Shown here piece after piece: positions 1 through 11,151 of a DNA stretch of 64,000 nucleotides; the first letter of the stretch is position 1, and each line of letters opens with the position of its first letter. The stretch comes from Fomitopsis serialis (Eukaryota > Basidiomycota > Agaricomycetes > Polyporales > Fomitopsidaceae). The notes below the pieces were generated by a model, which had not been told where the DNA came from, did no database searches, and worked only from the letters and a program-made list of their open reading frames with translations. The position numbers were made by a program, and so were the translations under genes. The stretch covers positions 372,001 to 436,000 of the forward strand of contig NW_025954972.1 of NCBI RefSeq assembly GCF_022376445.1. Reading direction: 5' to 3'.

Positions 1-2136
1 CTTCACTCTTTTGGCCTCTCAGCTTATTGGCTATGGCTTTGCTGGGTTGTTCCGTAAGTCCAGATACTACCCGTCGACCTCGCAATCTAACCATCAGCCC
101 TTAGGCGCGTTCCTGGTCTACCCCACGGTCATGCTGTACCCTCAGAATCTCATCTACGTCAACCTGTTCGATGTCCTGCACCGCTCAAAGGGTGAGATTC
201 TTCAGGGAAAACGTCTCCGATTCTTCTGGATTGTCACGGGTGCCATATTCGTGTACGAGTGGTTCCCTGAGTGGATCGCTCCCCTGCTCGGTTCTTTCAA
301 TATCGTGTGTCTATGCGCACGGAACTCGGACTGGGTCTCGTACATCTTCGGCGGTGCAGAAGGTAACGAAGGCATGGGTCTCATGGGCTTTGGCGTCGAC
401 TGGGCGAACATCGGCTCTTCCCCCTTCTACGTTCCCCTCTCGACCCAGATTTCCAACTACGTCGGATGGGGGATTAACTACTTCCTCCTCCCCGCCATCT
501 TCGCGAGCAATGTCTGGCACTCGCAGAATTTCCCGTTCATCTCGCAGAACCTGTTCTACGAGAACGGCACCGTCTACGACCAGAACCTCATTCTGAATGC
601 GGACTTCTCGCTCAACAAGACGGCGTACGAGCTCAACGGTCAGCCCTGGCAGAGCGGCTCCACCGTCATCTACAACCTTGGCATCAACATGTCTATTGGC
701 GCGACGTTCGTCCACATCGGTCTTTGGCACGGGAAGGAGATCTGGGCAACATTTGTTGACTACATCCGCCAGCGCCCGATCGACGACTACCACTACCAGC
801 GCATGAAGGTCTACCGCGAGGTCCCGATGTGGTGGTACGCTGCCGTCACCCTCGGTGCATTCGTCACCGCGATGGTCTGTGCGTACACGGAGAAGTCGGG
901 ACTGCCTTGGTGGGCACTCATCGTCGCCCTCCTCATCGCCATCTTCTGTCTGCCCTTCTACGGTGCTATGTGGGCCGTCGCTGCATTCAAGCCGGTCATC
1001 TCAAACATGTTCCAGATGTTGGGTTCCGCCCTCATCCCGGGATCGTCGCAGGCGAACATGTACTTCGAGCTCTACTCCAGTCAGTCCCTGAAGCAGGCTG
1101 CGTCCATGCTCGGCGACCTCAAACTCGGCCAGTACACGAAGCGTACGTTCACACTGTTTCATGTTCATCCAATTCATACTGACCGCCCGCATAGTGCCTC
1201 CCAGGACAACGTTCTCCGCCCAGATGGCGGGTACAGTGATTGGCGCGTTGCTGAACTGTACGAGATCTATCTTTGTGACCTTGATGCGTCTTGCTCACGA
1301 CGGGCTTCTAGACGTTATCATGCAGACCGTTATTAGCAACGAGCGCGCTATTCTCGTACGTTACCCATCTCAGATGCGTTGACACGAACTGACCGTCAGC
1401 ATATCATAGTTGAGTAACGAGGGTACTCGTGTCTGGAGCGGACAACAGGTCCAGTCGTACAACGCCAACGCGATCCTTTGGGGTGCTCTCGGAAAGGAGA
1501 TCTGTAAGCGTCCTTGCATCCCAGCGTAGCGCCGTTCTAATCCGTTGGTCCCAGATGGGCCCAAAGGACCTTATTTCATCGTGCCGCTCGGTATCGTTAT
1601 TGGACTCGGTCTCCCCATCATCCCGTGGCTCCTCTACAGGAAGTACCGTTGGAACTGGCTAACCCTCGTCAATACCTCTGTCCTTGCTTGTGCGTCGATC
1701 ACCAGGCTTGTCCCGCGCATGATTACTGACGATGCGGTCTAGACAACATCGGTGATCTCGCGGGTGGCACCAACGGCTACATCAACACCTGGATGGCCAT
1801 CGGTCTCACCTCGCACTTCTATGTCCGCAGGTATCGTGCCGGCTGGTTCAGGAAATACAACGTATGCTGGCTCCGTCGTCACTCTTCGGGTCCTGATCGG
1901 GCTGACTTCGCATTTCCTCAGTACCTATTCGGCGCTGCCGTCGACGGTGGCGCGCAGATCTTCGTGTTCATATTCTCGTTCGCGTTGGCTGGTGCGGGTG
2001 GCGTCACTGTGAACTTCCCCACATGGGCACTCAACCCTAAGGGCAATGCAGTACGTACACATGCCCCCATTGTTGTTACACAGCATGCTGACCACGATGT
2101 CGCCAGGATTACTGCAAGGTGACGGGGTCAGAGTAG
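1..2136 (+). CDS. Oligopeptide transporter (OPT family), 3' part
   Basis: C-terminal part of a fungal OPT-family proton-coupled oligopeptide transporter; the 5' end lies outside the window. Exons that keep frame: <1-53, 105-1142, 1195-1257, 1312-1355, 1410-1503, 1555-1689, 1743-1861, 1922-2050, 2107-2136, separated by eight GT-AG introns of 51-60 bp. Visible family features are an FVYEWFPEW-type helix, long hydrophobic segments, an LGDLKLGQYTKLPPR stretch, SGQQVQSYNANAILWGALGK, and a C-terminal AAVDGGAQIFVFIFSFAL helix followed by a PTWALNPKGNADYCK tail, as in other fungal OPTs. It imports small peptides across the plasma membrane (family knowledge). No stop or frameshift is seen, so the gene looks intact here. 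The family call is firm; the substrate cannot be read from sequence. Confidence 0.93.
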
Positions 2137-2561
2137 GCGTGTTAGCGCATTGTGGGTGTAGATTTGTACTCTACATACATTCATTATTATCGCAGGGCCC
2201 TTCATCATCTTTCGCTGTCGTATGCTATCATGGTGGTAATTTGGCTTGCCGTGTAAATGTATCACTGTACTTCCTCGTGGAGCAAGGCGTGCGGGTCGCA
2301 GTCTGCAACGATTGCCAACGCGCTTGCATAATTCAATCGTGAAGATTACCGTATAGGTTGATGAGTGGCTTGTGGGTGCTAGGAGGTATGAAATGATCAA
2401 CGCCGCGCGATCGAAGAATCCATTCCATGGCACACGCTTAGTTCCCCGTGCAGCGTCGACACTCTGTGTCTCGCCCTGTCTCGCCACGCATTAGCGAATT
2501 ATGTCCCTTGAGAGCCATGAATTGCTGTACGAGGCGACTATTGTGACAATTGGCAAAACAA
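2137..2561. other. Intergenic, OPT gene to tRNA-Leu
   Basis: The first bases are probably the 3' UTR of the OPT gene. I see no gene or repeat in the rest. Confidence 0.5.
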
Positions 2562-2666
2562 TGATGAGGGCGAGATTCGAACTCGCGCCCCGGAGGACCA
2601 GATTACGTAAGCAACAAGGATTGGATCGCCTTAGTCTGGCGCCTTAGACCACTCGGCCACCTCACC
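2562..2666 (-). tRNA. tRNA-Leu(AAG) with intron
   Basis: Read on the minus strand, the acceptor arm GGTGAGG pairs with CCTCATC (one G-U), followed by discriminator A. The D arm is GCC...GGC, the anticodon stem CCAGA pairs with TCTGG, and the T arm is GCGAG-TTCGAAT-CTCGC. The anticodon loop begins CT-AAG-G and is interrupted after the base 3' of the anticodon by about 25 nt, the standard position of nuclear tRNA introns; the intron contains CCTT, able to pair with the anticodon region. The variable arm of 11 nt fits the long-variable-arm Leu class. A short T run follows downstream (AAAA at 2555-2558 on the plus strand). Confidence 0.92.
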
Positions 2667-2840
2667 ATGATGTGATGGCTGCAAAAAACGTAATAACTAG
2701 CGCGGCGTCCACCGGAGCTATTGTTCCCTTCTGGGCGATTTGTACGCTGTGTTTACAAGGACGATCGATTGTGGCGGCGCAGACGGGATCGCGGGACCGC
2801 CTCCCAGACTGCGGCCCCACAGGAGCACAACGAGCGTCGC

Positions 2841-3040
2841 CAACCCGTGGCTTCGCCACGGGTTGACGGGGCGGTTCTTTCATTCACTGCTTCATGTCAC
2901 CCATAAGATTACAATGTTAATGCATGCCAGACCTGGGCTTCGCCACAGGTCTGGCGGCGGTTCTTTCATTCTGTGCTCCATGTTACTCCTACAATTACAT
3001 GCTTGAGCCTGCCAGACCTGGGCTTCGCCACAGGTCTGGC
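2841..3040. repeat. Three tandem 85-87 bp units with TTCG-loop hairpins
   Basis: Three head-to-tail units each carry a near-perfect hairpin: CAACCCGTGG-CTTCG-CCACGGGTTG at 2841-2865, then CCAGACCTG...CAGGTCTGG at about 2927-2954 and about 3012-3039, all with CTTCG in the loop. The spacer after each hairpin is similar (GGTTCTTTCATTC then ACTGCTTCATGTTACTC and a TTACATGCTT segment). The CTTCG starts at 2851, 2938 and 3023, giving 87- and 85-bp periods. Flanks give no clear duplicated target site, so the class of repeat is unknown. Confidence 0.8.
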
Positions 3041-3139
3041 AGCAATCTTTCATTCACTGCTTCATGTTACTCTTAAGATTACATGCTTGGGCAATGCCAG
3101 CCCATATCTGATTCATTCAATGCTGTGTGTTGCTCTTGT

Positions 3140-3830
3140 GGTTACATTTTTATTCAATATTTCCCGGCCTGCAGTACACTTTGTTCCATATTTTTGTATT
3201 CTTGATGTCCATAATCTGCTGCAGGGCAATTGTTTGATATTACCACTGTTTTCCCATTATTTCCCAGTATTGATGTGTCCTGTTTTCCCAGCACTGAGAT
3301 TTCCTGTTTTCCCGGGATTGATATCTCATTTCCCTGGTCTAATTTCTACTGTTTTCCCAACACTGAGGTGTGTTTTCCTGGTACTTACTCCCATTATTGC
3401 CAGTGAAATGTGCCTTCCCATTATTTCCCGTTACTGAGGTGTCCTGTTTTCCCAATATTGATTTTTTCTCATATTTAATTTCTACTTCCCAGGAGGAACC
3501 TATATACTGTTCTCTCTGTGCTAATCCACACTATTTTCCCTGGGACTGAGATGCCCTGTTCAAGTTTTCCCAGTACTGAGTCCTGACATTGCTCAATTTT
3601 CCTGTTACTCATGCTTGCCATTAACATTGATTTTAGGCACACATTTCCCTACTCAATCTTTCCCATTGCATTTCCTTTGTGGTCTTTCAGTGCTAATTTC
3701 CCGGCACTGAGATGACCTATTTCCCAGCACTGAGTTGTGATTTTTCTTCCCATCACTCAGGCTTCCCATTTATGCACCTATGTGTACACTGTATGTATTT
3801 TCTTCTACTCATTTTTCCCGGCACTTCGCG
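3140..3830. repeat. Degenerate TTTTCCCAGCACTGAG minisatellite
   Basis: About 700 bp of AT-rich sequence with a dozen or so scattered variants of TTTTCCCAGCACTGAGATG (for example CAATATTGAT, CGTTACTGAGGTG and CGGCACTGAGATG following TTTCC or TTTTCC). Spacing is irregular, roughly 20-45 bp. Composition is unlike the GC-rich genes on both sides. It may be an old minisatellite or the subterminal part of a DNA transposon; no coding frame makes sense. Confidence 0.65.
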
Positions 3831-4184
3831 AAATTCCACCTCGGGGACACCTCGGGCTGGCTCGCGCAGGCGCCCGCGGGCGGAAGACGCCGGGAGCTTA
3901 TGGGAGGAGGGTGCGCCACATGAGGCCACGCGGCGAACGTGGACGCCATGTGCGCTCCATGTGCGTTTCTCGTGGGCGTACGCGAAAAGCCACGCGAGTT
4001 ACGCGCGCCACAGCACCACCCTCGTCCCACTCCTTTTAGATGGTCGCGTGGCGACCGGCAGCAACAATGGCCTCACGCTCCCGCCTTGTTGCCATTGTCT
4101 TCATGTGGCTCCTCCGTTCGCGCTTTGGCACCCACATGGCCACTGCATCACCGCGTGCTCGCTATATGCAAACCCACAATGCCG

Positions 4185-4192
4185 TATATAAA
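4185..4192 (+). promoter_or_regulatory. TATA box of the CBM19-like gene
   Basis: TATATAAA lies 221 bp upstream of the start codon at 4413 and is followed by a long CT-rich leader (about 4200-4260), a layout common for strongly expressed basidiomycete genes. The region just upstream (3830-4040) is GC-rich with several short inverted repeats. Confidence 0.7.
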
Positions 4193-4412
4193 GGCACGTC
4201 CCTTCTCCTGGCCCTCCTCACATACACTCTCCCTCCCTCCCTCTCCTTTCCCGACGTCGCGTTGCACGCCCTCGAGCTGCGCTCGCCACTGTTTCTCTCG
4301 GCTTCACTCTTTTTGGCCACCCTCAGCGTCCAAGTCCGACACTGACATTTTTACTACTAGTCAAGCACTGCACATTCTTTCATACTAAACGTGACGCATA
4401 ACGTGTCTCGCC

Positions 4413-6151
4413 ATGGCCCGCATCTTCAGCCCCCTTCTCGTCGCTCTCGTCTCCGTCACCGTTAACGTTCACGGGTTCCCGCTGGAGAAGCGCATCGCCC
4501 AGACCATCTCCGCCTCTACTACGAAATGGGAGGCAGCTTGTGTATGTTTCCCGATGTAATGACTTGCGGCCGCCACTGATCAGAGGCACAGGACGCTGCC
4601 GGTGGAGGTGCCCAATGCAACACCATCGCCGTCAACGCGTTTGGTAACCTCTTGGCTGCTGCTGATCCCTGCGGTCAACAGAATGCCGCTGACACCATGA
4701 TCGACCTCGCCAAGCAACTCAACAGCGACGCAGACATGATCAAGTTCGCCCAGATCTTTGCGCAGCAGCCCCGCAACACGGTAAGTATCATCCGTCTGCC
4801 TCTCCGATCAGCCTCCGTGCTCATCACGAGGACACCGCAGCCCACCTCCCAGGCTGTGCCTTACTGCCAGAGTGCGCCCAAGAACGCCGAGCTGGACGGA
4901 CTCTTCCAGTGCCAGTTCCAGGGCGCGGACGAGAGCACCTTCGTCGGCGGCCTCGCTGCTGGCTCGGCCGGTACTATTCCCTTTGGCATGACCAGCGCCG
5001 TCTCCCCTGCAGGCTCTTGCCCCGCGAACCCCAGCGGCCCCGTTCCCGACGGCGAGCAGCTCTCCGACCTCGTCAGCAGCCCTGGCAGTGGCTCCTTCAG
5101 CGGCTCTTCCAGTGGCTCGGGCTCGGCCTCCGCGTCTGCCGTCGCGTCGACCGCCGCCGCCGCTTCATCTGCGGCGGATACTAGCGTTGCGACCTCTGTC
5201 GCCGCAACATCCGCCGCTGCAGTTGCCACTTCCGCGGGCTCTGGCTCTGGCTCTGGCGCGTCCGCCACTGCGACCGCTTCGTCCTCTTCCTCGAGCGGCT
5301 CCAGTTTCCTCCTCTCCAACGGCCAGCAAGCCCAGCAGCAGAACGCGCAGTTCGCCTCGCTTACCGCGAACAACACCTGCGATGGTACGTCGCGTCCATC
5401 GTGCATGCACGCACCCCACTAACATCGTCGCAGAGGGCAGCGACGCGTGCGTCGACGGCCAGTTCGCGCAGTGCGTCAGCGGCGCGTACGTCATGCAGAG
5501 CTGTGGCTCCAGCCTGAGCTGCTTCGCTCTGCCGCTTGTCAACAAGGCCGGTACCTCCATCACCTGCACGACCCAGTCCGACGCGGAGAGCCGCATCGCC
5601 AACACGGGTGCTACAGGCGGTGTCACTGGCTCTGGCTCCGGCTCCGGCTCCTCTTCGTCGTCGTCGTCGTCTTCGTCTGGCGCGGGCGCGGAGTCCTCGG
5701 CTGTTACATCTGCTTCTGCGGTTGCCCCCGCCGCGCCGGCTGCGAACACGGAGGTAGCGGTCGCGGCCGTGGCGTCCTCGGCTGCTGCCACCGCAACATC
5801 CTCCGGCAGCGGCTTCCAGCTCTCGAACGGCCAGCAGGCGCAGCAGCAGAACGCGCAGTTCGCGAGCCTCACCGCCAGCTCCACCTGCACCGGTACGTCC
5901 CTCCGCGTTCGCACGTCTTTCCCCGCACTAACCCCGCCGCAGAGGGCTCGGAGGCGTGCGTCGGCGCGGACTTCGCGCAGTGCGTGGGCGGCCAGTACGT
6001 CACGCAGAGCTGCGGGGCGAGCCTGAGCTGCTTCGCGCTCCCGCTCGTGAAGAGCGCAGGCACGAGCATCACGTGCACGACCCAGGCGGACGCGGCCGCG
6101 CGCATCGCGAACACGGGCGCGACGGGCGGCGTCACCGGGAGCGGCAACTGA
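4413..6151 (+). CDS. Secreted protein with two CBM19-like domains
   Basis: Exons 4413-4541, 4592-4780, 4841-5384, 5434-5892, 5943-6151; 509 residues. A signal peptide (MARIFSPLLVALVSVTVNVHG) ends near a Kex2-type LEKR site. An N-terminal Cys-containing domain of about 150 residues follows, then Ser/Ala/Gly-rich linkers. Two repeated modules each have the peptide LSNGQQAQQQNAQFASLTA, an intron, and a Cys-rich domain with the pattern C-V-x-FAQCV-x-G-x-YV-x-QSCG-x-SLSCFALPLV, which I recognise as the CBM19-like chitin-binding family of basidiomycetes. The protein likely binds chitin or another wall glycan outside the cell. No catalytic domain is visible. The two modules have introns at the identical codon position, so the second arose by duplicating linker, intron and domain together. 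The CBM19 name is from memory of the family. Confidence 0.88.
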
Positions 6152-8191
6152 GTGTTGGGGTCGACGTTGGATACGGAGCCCCTCTCCCCGGGTGGATGGG
6201 GAAATGATTAATGACCTGAGTACGAATCTGTGATTATTCTCGCACTGGATGCCGTTGGTTCTCATGTCACTGTATCGATAGCTTCGTCTCGTCTCGTCTC
6301 GCCTTGCCTTTGTGTTGGATATCGGGTGTGGGGTGTGGAATGCGGGCGCGACACGACGCGACGCGACGTATACGAGCCCTACACAGCCGTTATTTGGAGT
6401 TAAACATTACATTAGCATTTATAGCAATGGAGTGTTGAAACCCTCTAGACGTTGGGCCCGGGAGCACTTGAGGGATACTGCCAGTGGATCGCGCTCTGTT
6501 TCTTGTGCTCTCCATCCAGAACACTGCTCGTGAGCATCTCAACGGTTCTCGCAAGACATGTTGGCCTCTGGGATCTAACGCGGTGGCAGCTGCCCGATAT
6601 AGTAAGTTAACGTTAAGAGCCACGGTGCCACCGCCACAGACGCGTCGACTTAGCCCACTAGCTGCTTCCTTGCATGGATGGATCCTTCGCGTCAATCTCA
6701 ACAACCTCATCTGCTACTTATCTGTAACCAGATAGGCACGCAACCTCAAGTGGCGTCCGCGAAGAGGTGGCGGAAGCCACTCATTAATTGGCCATGCGTG
6801 CCTATCGGGCTTCCGCAAGAAGCCGAATGTCTTCAAGTCTGGTCGCCGATATCGAAGCTCAGGCCTCTCGAGCCACACAAGCCACACAATGATAGATGCG
6901 CCGGTGAGTTCACGCGTCCCCGGGTTGTCTACATCATTGTGTATGTACTTACCGGGTAGCCGTTCAAGGTGCTTGCTTGGCGTTCCTTTGATCGCAGAGA
7001 ACGACCCACGAGTTGCCCCCGAGCAGTCGGGCGGTCACCAAAGGTCTACCTAGTCACAGCTTGTAATAGTCGTGACGCCTCTCGGGACGTCCGCTCACCA
7101 GATTACTTGCCAGTGATTAACGTTTAATACCGGCAACCAATGGGTCCACCGAACTCTACAGTGACTGTGGGTCCGAGTCGGCCTTCGCTTGATGTACTTA
7201 CTCGGCCACATGCAGATCCTGGCCACCACTTGGCATCATCCAACGCTTCGCGGAAGTTATCGCGGCATTCGAGCGGATATAGTAATAAGGTGCGTTGTGG
7301 CATAGCTTCCAGCTACATTCATGACACTCGGCAGAACAGTTACGCACAGGCGTAGGTCACGGATGCATTCACATCGCCGTGGGGATGCCCTTTTGCGGCC
7401 GTCTCCGTGTGCTCTCCAGAAGCGGAGATAGTATTGCTGTACGCCACCTATCGATATAGTACCTCGGTAGGATGCTAAACATGGCTCTTGATACTGCGTC
7501 TACAACAAACCCGCGACACCTGGCTTGGGATCGAAGGGAGCCCGCGGCTGAGCTTGTCCCAGTCTATGCATTAACATTTCAGCGGCATTTGTCGGGAGAG
7601 GCATTGGTACCTATGATTGGCAAAGCTGCAGAGTTTAATGGCATGACGCTGACGGGCTTAATCCTCAATAGGCTTGTACCATTCTCTCTCGCTAACTAGG
7701 AGACCCGCCGGATGTTTGTGATGGCAGCTTCCTTCATCTGTCATGGCCAGCCACATGCAAGTATTGGCCACGGCATGCGAACGGGCAGGGTGAGAGGACA
7801 TAAATCGAAAACACCGCTCGGCAGCTACAACGGGACGAGCAGACATGCGGGTCTAATTTGACGTGCGTGGATGGGTTTCTATGAGTGTCACAGGACAGCC
7901 GGCGGATTGGCCTGCCACTAATGGCTGCTCACGTCTTATCTACGTGTGGAGACCTTGTCACAACTTAGCTTCGTCTCGGAGAACAGACTAAACGGCCTTG
8001 TTCCGCGCCTCGGACTCCCGACAAATATGCAAGTACGACATTCACAAATTCAACGAGCCTGCAGGTGTCCTGGAGCGCCACGGAATGCCTACATCCAGTC
8101 GTATAAATCCTGAAGGCGACTGCAGGATGGTCAGCGAACTCCTCAACGGCGCAGAGGAAGCAACTAGCACACGCACAACACACCCGACGAC
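6152..8191. other. Intergenic desert with no recognisable gene
   Basis: The first bases are the 3' UTR of the CBM19-like gene. The remaining 2 kb has short open frames only (largest plausible one 7472-7699, plus) without splice support, recognisable motifs or repeats. The final 150 bp before 8192 are the promoter of the dsRBD gene. Confidence 0.5.
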
Positions 8192-8563
8192 ATGGATACG
8201 AACCAGAACAACACCGTCCGTACGTCGCGTAAGTATCCTCCAACTTGAAAGCGCATCGCAGAGTACTGACACTACTCGTGCAGACTGGAGGATGGAGCTG
8301 AACAACGTGTGGCAGAGCAACAAAGCTCTTGGACCACTGGCGTGGGAGGATATCCCCGCCCACGGTCATCAGGGTCCTTGGACCGCGATTGTCAGGAGTA
8401 AGTGTTATTTCGTGTTGAGCCGAAGGCGAGATGCTCACGACTGGGCCTCACAGTCAATGGCATCGAATTTGGGAGCGGCGGTGGCAACAGTAGAGATGAT
8501 GCGAGGGAGGCCGCCGCACACGTAGCGTATCTACAAGTCATCAAGAAGCTCCAGGGGCAGTGA
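8192..8563 (+). CDS. Stand-alone dsRNA-binding-domain protein
   Basis: Exons 8192-8228, 8284-8397 and 8454-8563 join in frame to an 86-residue protein that is almost wholly one double-stranded RNA-binding domain. Helix 1 is WRMELNNVWQSN, the beta region reads GPWTAIVRINGIEFGSG, and the final helix is SRDDAREAAAHVAYLQVIKKL, which matches the domain pattern of aromatic/hydrophobic strands, a GxG turn, a basic/small residue pair and AA..A.. helix. The usual KKxAK helix-start motif is RDDAREAA here, so one RNA-contacting lysine is missing. No other domain is present; such short dsRBD proteins are common in Agaricomycetes (recollection). A likely 3' UTR intron starts at 8565. Role unknown: dsRNA binding, perhaps RNAi or editing accessory, is inference. 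Confidence 0.82.
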
Positions 8564-9216
8564 TGTGAGTGTTCGCTCGGATACAGCAGACTCTGAGGAA
8601 CGCTGCTCACGTTTTCCATAGTATCACCGGCCTGAATGCTTACAGCTGTTGTCAGAGCGATCTTGAACGATGTATTCTCGTGACAATACATCGTGCCTGT
8701 AGTCCCCAAAGCTCACCGTCTGATGACCGGCTTATGTAGTACCTCACGTACTCGCATGTGTCACAGTCGGATAAGCTCAGCAACCCGCTGACGGCACCAC
8801 TGTATTCATATAGATTGTAGGTTAGACTTCTGAACTGCCCGATGCTGCTGAGGACACAAAGTCGGACAACGGACGGGGGACTCACAGTGTTAAGGCAGCT
8901 CTCCGCCGCCTCCGTCTGGACGGCAAATGCAGAGCAGCATATGACGCGGAGAGCACACAACGGCACTTAGATAACGGAAGTTGCGCGACGCTTTTGACGA
9001 TTCGAGATGAGATGGAAGGCGTTACGCGAGCAACGCCTATATGACACCGAAGAGATTATTCGTTGGTATACAAAGGCAGGCGTCGATGGCAGATGAGATG
9101 ATACAGAGTAAGTGACCATGCGTGAAGGTTGCTAAGCATTAGACTGAACGATAGCATATATGCGCGAAAGCAATCTGCAGATATAAGTTAGATGTCGTCT
9201 CGTATAGATCAAAGCT
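8564..9216. other. Intergenic between convergent genes
   Basis: This holds the 3' UTRs of the dsRBD gene (with a possible GTGAGT...ATAG intron up to about 8622) and of the minus-strand gene starting beyond it. No other feature is seen. Confidence 0.5.
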
Positions 9217-10686
9217 TTATGCGTCTCGTGTCGGGGCCGCATGGATCGCCGCGACGTCAGACAGACCGGAAGTCGGCATCGGCGCAGAGACAGGTATCCC
9301 GCCAGCGGGGAAACCGTTCGTACCACCATAAGCGGGCCGGCCGTTGGCAGTGGGCACGCCCGCGCTCTGGTACGGCGATCCCGAGGAGTTGAACAGGACG
9401 TGTCGGTACTGCGTGGACGACGAATGCGACGACCAGAACGCGTCGTACGTGAGGGTCGGGTTTGCAGGAGCGGATGCCTGCGCGGGCTGGGTCGCCGGCG
9501 CGATGGGGCGGAAAGTGCCTTGTTGGGGACGGTGTGATTGAGGAGACTCTGGTGGGGTCTGAGGTGGTACGTGTGGCGGTGGCAGCTGTGGTTGAGAGTA
9601 GTCATGTGGTGGTGGCGGGGCCATAGGATGTGGGGTATGGTAATGGAATTCGAACTGGAAGGATGGAGTCTGGGCAGGGTAGAACGAGTCTTGACTCGGT
9701 TGATAAAAGCTGGGCTCGCTCCTGCTATAGGGCATGTGGGCGAACTGGACGTGTTCGGGTATGACTCCGTTGGACGGCGGATGTGAAGCCGCATCTGGCA
9801 CTGTCGGCGCAGCCATTCCGGCAGTGCTAACTTGGTACGCGGTGTGTTCAGCTACAACGGGCTGGGGTGGGCTGAACATCGACGCCGCAGCTTGCTCGAG
9901 CGTTCCCGAGTCGGGTCCGCTTTGTACGCTGTGAGGTCGCTGAACGTGAGCGGTAGGTGACACCTGTGTCTCCGCAGGAGGTGTTGGGGAAGAAATGATC
10001 TTTTGTGTAGATGGAGCGACTGCGGAAGCACCGAGTCTGAGTTGTCATTTGACTTGAATGTCGTGAGCAGAACACGCACCTTCGTCGATACCAATTGAAA
10101 CCGACCCGCTCCCAACGGCTGGTTCCAAGTAAGACCTCTCACCATCATGCTGATGCTGAGCGTTCTGCTCTGAAGCGGTATCGTGGTCGTGACGATACTC
10201 GTTGATTGGGAACAGTGTGTTTGGTGTATAGCGAACTGAAGTCGAGGCCGCCGAACGTCGTCCACCGGGCATTGGTGTTGTGTGGGGCCGACTTTTGTGT
10301 GTGTGACGGAAGTACAAATTCTCAACTTCATTCAGTGTTTGTCGTTGCTAAAGGAGGTACATGAGTCCCTGACGCAGTGGCTCAGCGGGCCCAGTGGACT
10401 CACCCATCCATGTTCGACTTTGAGCTTGGCATATTGCAGCCGCAATCGAAGTTGCCCACAAAGCTGCATACACACAAGACGAAATAGATGGTATTGGTGG
10501 ATGCAGCCATGCCCAAGCAAGTCGAGGACATACGAGAGTATATCAGCTTTCAGTTAGCGAGCAACAACCGCAGTCAAACAGCTGTGTACGGACGTAGTTG
10601 GCCTTTGCTCGTTCTGGGGTGATCTTGCGCCGCTTGTGGTCCACATGGAAGACAGCAGTCTGCGGTGTAGACGGTAGCTCTGCCAT
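9217..10686 (-). CDS. Uncharacterised proline-rich protein with basic N-terminus
   Basis: Minus-strand exons, 5' to 3': 10686 to about 10590, 10463-10404, 10347-10080, 10019-9217. The last three junctions keep frame; the end of exon 1 is not certain. The N-terminus has a basic cluster (KRRKITPERAKANY) followed by a probable helix LRLRLQYAKLKVEHGW-QRQTLNEVENLYF split by an intron after HGW. The rest, about 300 residues, is low-complexity and rich in Pro, His, Gln and Ser, ending in a ...AAIHAAPTRDA tail. The conserved-looking basic plus helical start and disordered tail suggest a nuclear regulatory or scaffold protein, which is inference; I recognise no named domain. Length about 410 residues. 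It is convergent with the dsRBD gene. Confidence 0.72.
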
Positions 10687-10835
10687 CGCCTCCAGCGACG
10701 CCGATGACGATGGTCGCATGTGGCAGGCCGCAGAGTTGACTTACTTACATTCTGAGAATATTTAATTCTGACAGTGGAACTGGGTTAAGCCTTGCGTATT
10801 GTGGTGATAACCATTAGTTTGGTTAAATCCGCAGT

Positions 10836-10935
10836 GGCCCAATGGTCTAGTCGTATGATTCGCGCTTCGGGGTTTTCGACCGCCAAGTCTATATTTGGAC
10901 TTAAAACGTAACTCACATGCGCGAGGTCCAACATG
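10836..10935 (+). pseudogene. Broken tRNA-Pro copy
   Basis: The first 37 nt match the tRNA-Pro at 11041 with one change (GATT for GATA before the anticodon stem), including the TTCGGG anticodon loop, and an intron-like insert plus GCGCG strand follow. The variable loop continues AGGTCC but the T arm and acceptor strand are replaced by unrelated sequence, so it cannot fold. It lies 205 bp upstream of the intact copy in the same orientation and is a decayed tandem duplicate. Confidence 0.8.
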
Positions 10936-11040
10936 TCCGTTTCTTAGTTCTGTCATCACGACGCTGCAAGAACTTACCGCGGTGCAATGCAAGATGTGCA
11001 TATTATGACCTATTGTGACCGGCGTGTGAGATTTTCTGCT

Positions 11041-11140
11041 GGCCCAATGGTCTAGTCGTATGATACGCGCTTCGGGAGTTTCCCAGTCCGGTCTGGACTT
11101 AATGTGTGCGTGGTCCCGAGTTCAATTCTCGGTTGGGCCC
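11041..11140 (+). tRNA. tRNA-Pro(CGG) with intron
   Basis: Acceptor GGCCCAA pairs with TTGGGCC, discriminator C. The anticodon stem CGCGC pairs with GTGCG around loop TT-CGG-G, interrupted by about 28 nt of intron after the base 3' of the anticodon. The T arm is CCGAG-TTCAATT-CTCGG. The D loop reads AGTCGTATG where fungal tRNA-Pro normally has AGTGGTATG, so the invariant G18 appears to be C; the broken neighbour at 10836 shares this change. The gene may be weakened or represent an unusual isoacceptor. A T6 terminator follows. Confidence 0.82.
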
Positions 11141-11145
11141 GGTAG

Positions 11146-11151
11146 TTTTTT
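11146..11151 (+). terminator. Pol III terminator of tRNA-Pro
   Basis: A run of six T five bases after the tRNA 3' end. Confidence 0.8.

Noticed and set aside
5165..6265. Long minus-strand open frame opposite the CBM19-like gene
   Set aside because: It is a mirror frame of a GC-rich coding region; the plus-strand reading has signal peptide, domains and consistent introns.
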